A DNA stretch of 39,863 nucleotides from an uncultured Oscillospiraceae bacterium. GTDB taxonomy: Bacteria > Bacillota > Clostridia > Oscillospirales > Oscillospiraceae. The stretch is taken from contig CAUBIP010000004.1 in NCBI GenBank assembly GCA_958436045.1, forward strand, positions 1 through 39,863, given 5' to 3'. A program made the position numbers and the translations under genes. Positions 37,739 through 39,863 of the stretch are shown piece after piece (the first letter of the stretch is position 1; each line of letters begins with the position of its first letter). The notes under the pieces are model-generated. The model had not been told where the DNA came from. It was given only the letters and a program-made list of their open reading frames with translations, and did no database searches.

Positions 37739-38683
37739 TTATACCCGCTGTCGGCGCTGCCGCAGCTCCGCCGTGATAACGGCGCACAGCAGGATCACGC
37801 CGGTGATCAGCTGCTGATAATAGGACGAAACACGCAGCAGAGTCAGTCCATTGCGGATGCTGCTCAGCAGCAGCACCGCCACCGTCGTCCCAATCAGCGC
37901 GGCCTGGCCGCCATGCAGCGGCGTACCGCCCATAATGACGGCAGTGATGGCATCCATCTCCATATTCAGCCCGGCGTTGGGCTCCGCGGAATTGAGCCGT
38001 GCCGTGATGATCATCCCCGCCAGGGCTGAAAGAAAGCCCATCAGCGCAAAGGCACTGATCCGCCACGGTCCAAGCCGCACACCGCTGCGTCGCAGCGCCA
38101 TCGGATTGCTGCCCAGGGTCATGATATAATGACCCCAACGCATTTTGTAAAGCAGCGGCAGCGCCAGCAGCAGTACCACGATTGCCATGCTTACACCCCG
38201 CTCCATGCCGCAAAAATCCCCGTAGCCAAAAACGCGGAACGCCTCCGGCAGCTTACTCACCGGCGTGCCCAGGGTCACGACCAGCGCCAGCCCCCGGTAA
38301 AGCAGCGATGTCGCCAGGGTGATGATAAACGCGTTGATGCCGGTAAAGTGGACCAGTGCGCCATTGAGCGTCCCCATGGCCGTGCCCGCCAGCAGGCCCA
38401 GCAGGACCGCCGCCGGGACTGCCATACCGTTCTGCATACACTTTGCCGCTAAAATAGCAGAGAGGGATAAGATTGCCCCCACAGAAAGGTCGATCGCCCC
38501 AGCCGCAATGATAAACGTCATGCCAATGGCCAGCAGCAACCGGAAGGAGCTGGCCTCAAGAACGTTCGTCAAGTTCTTACCGGCAAAGAACAGTCCGGTG
38601 CGCAGCTGCAAAAACAGGCCCATCGCAAGGCAAAAACCGATGAGCAGCCACAGCGCTCCATGGCGCTGCAAAAATTGCTTCAT
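37739..38683 (-). CDS. Ribose/sugar-type ABC transporter permease
   Basis: A 314-residue, eight- to ten-helix permease of the BPD_transp_2 (RbsC/AraH) family. Hallmarks are NVLEASSFRLLLAIGMTFIIAAGAIDLSVGAILSLSA, GTLNGALVHFTGINAFIITLATSLLYRGLALV and the ATPase-contact loop SNPMALRRSGVRLGPWRISAFALMGFLSALAG. The C-terminal GGTPLHGGQAALIGTTVAVLLLSSIRNGLTLL is also typical. ATG 38683 overlaps the ATPase stop (ATGA); a longer frame is an extension into that gene. One permease would work as a homodimer. Confidence 0.92.
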   Translation of the reverse strand: MKQFLQRHGALWLLIGFCLAMGLFLQLRTGLFFAGKNLTNVLEASSFRLLLAIGMTFIIAAGAIDLSVGAILSLSAILAAKCMQNGMAVPAAVLLGLLAGTAMGTLNGALVHFTGINAFIITLATSLLYRGLALVVTLGTPVSKLPEAFRVFGYGDFCGMERGVSMAIVVLLLALPLLYKMRWGHYIMTLGSNPMALRRSGVRLGPWRISAFALMGFLSALAGMIITARLNSAEPNAGLNMEMDAITAVIMGGTPLHGGQAALIGTTVAVLLLSSIRNGLTLLRVSSYYQQLITGVILLCAVITAELRQRRQRV

Positions 38684-39423
38684 GCCAGTACCCCCTGCTC
38701 CCGCTGCAAAATCAGCCGGTGCAGCGCTTCCGGTGAAGATTCCTTTGCCCAAATATCTGCAATGCACCGCCCAGCCCGCATCACGTAGATCCGGTCCGCA
38801 AGGTCAAAGACCTGGTAAATATCATGGCTGACCAGCAGCAGCGTATGCCCAGCCTGGTGCAGCCGGTGCAGCAGCGCCATCGTCTGGTGCGACTCCCGAA
38901 TGCCCATCGCCGCCGTCGGCTCATCAAGCAGCAGCAGGCTGCCCGGCTTGCGCATGGCCCGGGCAATGGCGACCCCCTGCCGCTGCCCGCCGGAGAGTAC
39001 CCGCACCGGAACAGTCAAATCCGGGATCACGATCTCCAACTGCTGCAGCAGCGCCACGGCCTCCTGGGCCATCCGGCGACGGTCCAAAAATGGTCCCCGC
39101 CGCAGCTCCCGGCCCAGGAAAATATTCTCGTAGCTGTTCTTGCAGGCGTCCAGGCTCAGGTCCTGGTAGACCGTCCGAATTCCCATATCCAGCGCCTGCC
39201 GGACCTGCAGCCGCCGGTAGGTCTGCCCGCCGACGGTGATACTGCCGCTGTCCGGTGCCAGATTGCCGGACAGCAGCTGGATCAGGGTAGATTTCCCGGA
39301 ACCATTGTCGCCGACAATGGCGGTCACCATGCCCTGCTGTACGGTGAGCGAAACATCCTGCAGCGCACGGACCGCGCCAAATGCCTTGCTGACCCCGCGT
39401 ACAGATACGATCGTCTCGTTCAT
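38680..39423 (-). CDS. ABC transporter ATPase, single-domain sugar type
   Basis: A 247-residue ATPase. Walker A GDNGSGKST (38-46), Q-loop QDLSLDACKN (typical of the RbsA/MglA group), signature LSGGQRQGVAIARA and Walker B LLLLDEP followed by T-A-A-M, with H-loop SHD, are all present. RbsA-type proteins usually contain two ATPase domains (about 500 residues); here there is one, as in FrcA-like systems, so it must dimerise. ATG 39423 has AAAGGAACCGG upstream. It is the first gene of the operon, behind a promoter and two leader hairpins. Confidence 0.92.
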   Translation of the reverse strand: MNETIVSVRGVSKAFGAVRALQDVSLTVQQGMVTAIVGDNGSGKSTLIQLLSGNLAPDSGSITVGGQTYRRLQVRQALDMGIRTVYQDLSLDACKNSYENIFLGRELRRGPFLDRRRMAQEAVALLQQLEIVIPDLTVPVRVLSGGQRQGVAIARAMRKPGSLLLLDEPTAAMGIRESHQTMALLHRLHQAGHTLLLVSHDIYQVFDLADRIYVMRAGRCIADIWAKESSPEALHRLILQREQGVLA

Positions 39424-39424
39424 C

Positions 39425-39568
39425 CTACCGGTTCCTTTCCGCCAATGCCCCCTTCTCCAGGGAAAAAACGCAAAAAACCGCACTTCCCGATGCGGTTTTT
39501 TGCTGCTGCCTGCCCTGAGGACTTGGGCAGGCAGCTATATTGGCTTGCTCTCGAGTTTGACGACTCAT
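39425..39568 (-). CDS. Possible leader ORF of the ABC importer operon
   Basis: A 47-codon frame starts ATG at about the predicted transcription start (39568) and stops TAG one base before the ATPase ATG. It reads through both leader hairpins. It lacks a ribosome site, so it would need leaderless initiation; chance is a real alternative. Confidence 0.2.
   Translation of the reverse strand: MSRQTREQANIAACPSPQGRQQQKTASGSAVFCVFSLEKGALAERNR
39470..39503 (-). terminator. Attenuator-like terminator in the ABC operon leader
   Basis: A 13-bp perfect stem (39470-39482 with 39491-39503), followed on the minus strand by GTTTTTTCCC. It sits between the operon promoter and the ATPase ATG (39423). An 11-bp hairpin (39505-39515 with 39525-39535) immediately precedes it. 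Confidence 0.7.
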
Positions 39569-39574
39569 GGTCCT

Positions 39575-39603
39575 ATTATATACGTTGTTTTCTCAAAAGT
39601 CAA
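39575..39603 (-). promoter_or_regulatory. Sigma-A promoter of the ABC importer operon
   Basis: On the minus strand: TTGACT (39598-39603), 17-base spacer, perfect TATAAT (39575-39580). This is one of the strongest promoters in the window. Confidence 0.75.
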
Positions 39604-39632
39604 ACGATTATCCAAAATTTATGGCTCCAAAT

Positions 39633-39676
39633 AAAAAAATTTGCACCGGCAGCCATATTACACACGCTGCCGGTGC
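39633..39676 (-). terminator. Terminator of gpmI
   Basis: An 11-bp stem (39643-39653 with 39666-39676), followed on the minus strand by AAATTTTTTTATT, 20 bases past the gpmI stop. Confidence 0.85.
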
Positions 39677-39695
39677 ATTTTATTGTGCCAAAAAC

Positions 39696-39863
39696 TTAGA
39701 TCATGCTCTCTTCCCAGCAATCCGGCGCCTGGAAGCCCATCATTTTCACGATGGTCGGCGCGACATTGGCCAGGCCATACTTGCCGTCCTTGATCGTCCA
39801 TTTCTGATCCGGATCGTAGATGATGAACGGGACCGGGTTCAGAGAGTGGGCCGTCCGGATAGA
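39696..39863 (-). CDS. gpmI: 2,3-bisphosphoglycerate-independent phosphoglycerate mutase, C-terminal fragment
   Basis: Only the last 55 codons are in the window; the gene enters from the right edge on the minus strand and stops at 39696-39698. The fragment reads RTAHSLNPVPFIIYD, then KYGLANVAPTIVKMMGFQAPDCWEESMI, which matches the GpmI C-terminus (T-[AS]-H-[ST]-x-N-P-V-P-x-[IVL] followed by L-A-[DN]-[IV]-A-P-T-[IVM]). GpmI interconverts 3- and 2-phosphoglycerate in glycolysis using two metal ions. The catalytic Ser and most metal ligands are outside the window. Confidence 0.88.
   Translation of the reverse strand, partial: SIRTAHSLNPVPFIIYDPDQKWTIKDGKYGLANVAPTIVKMMGFQAPDCWEESMI

Overview
The window comes from a GC-rich, anaerobic, endospore-forming Firmicute, most likely a member of the Oscillospiraceae/Ruminococcaceae. 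The evidence is the gene set and order rather than any single marker. There is a rimP-nusA-ylxR-ylxQ-infB-rbfA-nrnA-truB-ribF operon, RNase J and Mini-RNase III in place of an RNase E system, an oxygen-sensitive anaerobic ribonucleotide reductase activase, several radical SAM / Fe-S proteins, an S-layer-homology cell-wall enzyme, and strong GGAGG-type ribosome binding sites. Codon third positions are strongly G/C, so long antisense reading frames lie behind almost every real gene; these are not annotated.

Layout. (1) 1-4003: the tail of a molybdenum-hydroxylase [2Fe-2S] subunit, a stand-alone LysR-type HTH protein, then a leftward AbrB-like / methionine gamma-lyase-like / EamA transporter cluster and a TIGR04255-like gene. 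(2) 4099-7805: a rightward group with nrdG, dut, a YgiQ-type radical SAM protein and a two-OB-fold SSB-like protein. (3) 7819-13469: leftward genes: a DUF2812-like membrane protein, a Cys-Gly-repeat protein plus a previously unlisted 46-residue ORF behind a sporulation-like promoter, rqcH, mrnC, and an SLH-domain L,D-transpeptidase. (4) 13682-15790: plsY, mntP and an unknown membrane protein. (5) 16016-24247: the complete rimP-to-ribF translation/transcription operon, with a structured leader that ends in an intrinsic-terminator-like hairpin. (6) 24278-26333: RNase J behind a 340-base leader that holds its own promoter and terminator. (7) 26388-30231: a small membrane protein, uppP, mutY, a DUF4190-like membrane protein and lgt. 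(8) 30232-35693: degV, xdhC, pnp, rpsO and a dCMP deaminase. A remarkable palindrome array sits between xdhC and degV, and a long hairpin between rpsO and pnp. (9) 35731-39603: a leftward ribose-type ABC importer operon ending in a divergent pseudouridine-phosphate-glycosidase-like gene. (10) The right edge holds the C-terminus of gpmI.

How the genes work together. Many are core information-processing genes: ribosome maturation (RimP, RbfA), transcription (NusA), initiation (IF-2, S15), RNA modification (TruB), RNA decay (RNase J, PNPase, Mini-III, NrnA) and ribosome rescue (RqcH). A second theme is nucleotide supply (NrdG, Dut, dCMP deaminase). A third is envelope building (PlsY, UppP, Lgt, SLH L,D-transpeptidase). 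The most unusual items are the two-domain palindrome array (31257-31434), the Cys-Gly repeat protein with its companion small ORF (8468-8954), the rpsO-pnp hairpin, the RNase J leader RNA, and the PsuG-like protein in a sugar importer operon that keeps only part of the expected active site.
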